64,000 nucleotides of DNA from Mya arenaria (lineage: Eukaryota > Mollusca > Bivalvia > Myida > Myidae). Each line of letters begins with the position of its first letter. Position 1 is the first letter of the stretch. Both the position numbers and the translations under genes were made by a program. This document shows, piece by piece, positions 63,701 through 64,000 of this stretch. The stretch covers positions 930,001 to 994,000 of the forward strand of contig NC_069130.1 in the NCBI RefSeq assembly GCF_026914265.1, read 5' to 3'. The notes under the pieces were generated by a model that worked only from the letters and a program-made list of their open reading frames with translations, had not been told where the DNA came from and made no database searches.

Positions 63701-64000
63701 TGACTCAATACGTTACGAAGGCACACATTACCGCAGCTTGACTCAATACGTTTTGACGGCACATATTACCGCAGCCTGACTCAATACGTTTTGACGGCAC
63801 ACATTACCGCAGCCTGACTCAATACGTTTTGACGGCACACATTACCGCAGCCTGACTCAATACGTTTTGACGGCACACATTACCGCAGCCTGACTCAATA
63901 CGTTTTGACGGCACACATTACCGTAGCCTGACTCAATACCTTTTGACGGCACAAATTACCGCAGCCTGACTCAATACGTTTTGACGGCACATAATACCGC
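60721..64000. repeat. 39/38-bp minisatellite, subfamily 3, continuing beyond the window
   Basis: Unit CGGGCCTACATTACCGCAGT followed by CTGACTCAATACGTTATGA (39 bp), with a 38-bp variant CGGCACACATTACCGCAGCC then TGACTCAATACGTTTTGA. About 84 units are visible and the array is not finished at 64000. A nine-unit block (347 bp = 5 x 39 + 4 x 38) is repeated, shown by the rare TATGAGGGCACACATGACCG at 61641 and 61988. A three-unit 115-bp block is repeated near 63595 and 63710. Confidence 0.95.

Noticed and set aside
56780-64000. Possible CRISPR-like array (short regular repeats)
   Set aside because: No unique spacers; the whole 39-bp unit repeats, and the DNA is clearly animal nuclear DNA.
1-64000. 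Retroviral, LTR, Polinton or other capsid-bearing element remnants
   Set aside because: I saw no reverse transcriptase, integrase, capsid or long direct terminal repeats; the mobile DNA that I can support is SINEs, MITEs and other nonautonomous DNA elements.

Overview
This is animal nuclear DNA, most likely from a bivalve mollusc. The genes have many short exons with GT..AG introns. Two Mab-21/cGAS-like nucleotidyltransferase-fold genes are present, a family hugely expanded in bivalves. The spacers are packed with short palindromic MITEs, tRNA-derived SINEs, tandem-repeat-bearing nonautonomous elements and minisatellites of the kind seen in bivalve assemblies. The species cannot be named from sequence alone.

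Layout. 1-3.5 kb: a purine-rich TGAGR array, then two tandem copies of a hairpin-headed element. 3.76-35.5 kb (+): a complete UBE4B/UFD2-type U-box ubiquitin ligase (E3/E4). I resolve it into 28 coding exons that add up, with consistent splice phases, to 1,133 codons plus stop. Its introns hold nested DNA elements, satellite-like arrays and, antisense in intron 12, a broken intronless Mab-21-family gene (15.87-17.81 kb). 35.5-43.2 kb: intergenic, with a three-layer nest of repeats. 43.25-45.82 kb (-): CYB5D1 (cytochrome b5 domain-containing 1), four exons. 46.09?-49.31 kb (+): NAA38/LSMD1, the Sm-like auxiliary subunit of the NatC N-terminal acetyltransferase; its first exon is uncertain. 49.3-54.3 kb: SINEs, MITEs and palindromes. 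54.72-56.09 kb (+): an intact, intronless 458-residue Mab-21-family gene. 56.8-64.0 kb: a minisatellite array of at least 7.2 kb with a 39-bp (sometimes 38-bp) unit in three successive subfamilies, running off the right end.

How parts relate. CYB5D1 and NAA38 are head-to-head, an arrangement also found on human chromosome 17p13.1, so this looks like an anciently conserved divergent pair, possibly with a shared promoter. The Mab-21-family genes belong to the fold that includes cGAS and the cGAS-like receptors; one is open and one is decayed.

Most unusual observations. (1) The UBE4B locus carries a recurring pattern: at seven or more separate exons, a piece of the exon with its adjoining splice site has been locally duplicated into the intron and has decayed to different degrees. 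One such copy, at exon 12, is still open, in frame and has an intact 3' splice site. (2) The 39-bp minisatellite carries a consensus AP-1 (TRE) heptamer TGACTCA in most units, within a short palindrome, giving a cluster of roughly a hundred or more potential bZIP sites next to the Mab-21 gene. I did not find a wholly new coding system. The long open frames in the minisatellite are explained by a stop-free unit whose length is divisible by three.
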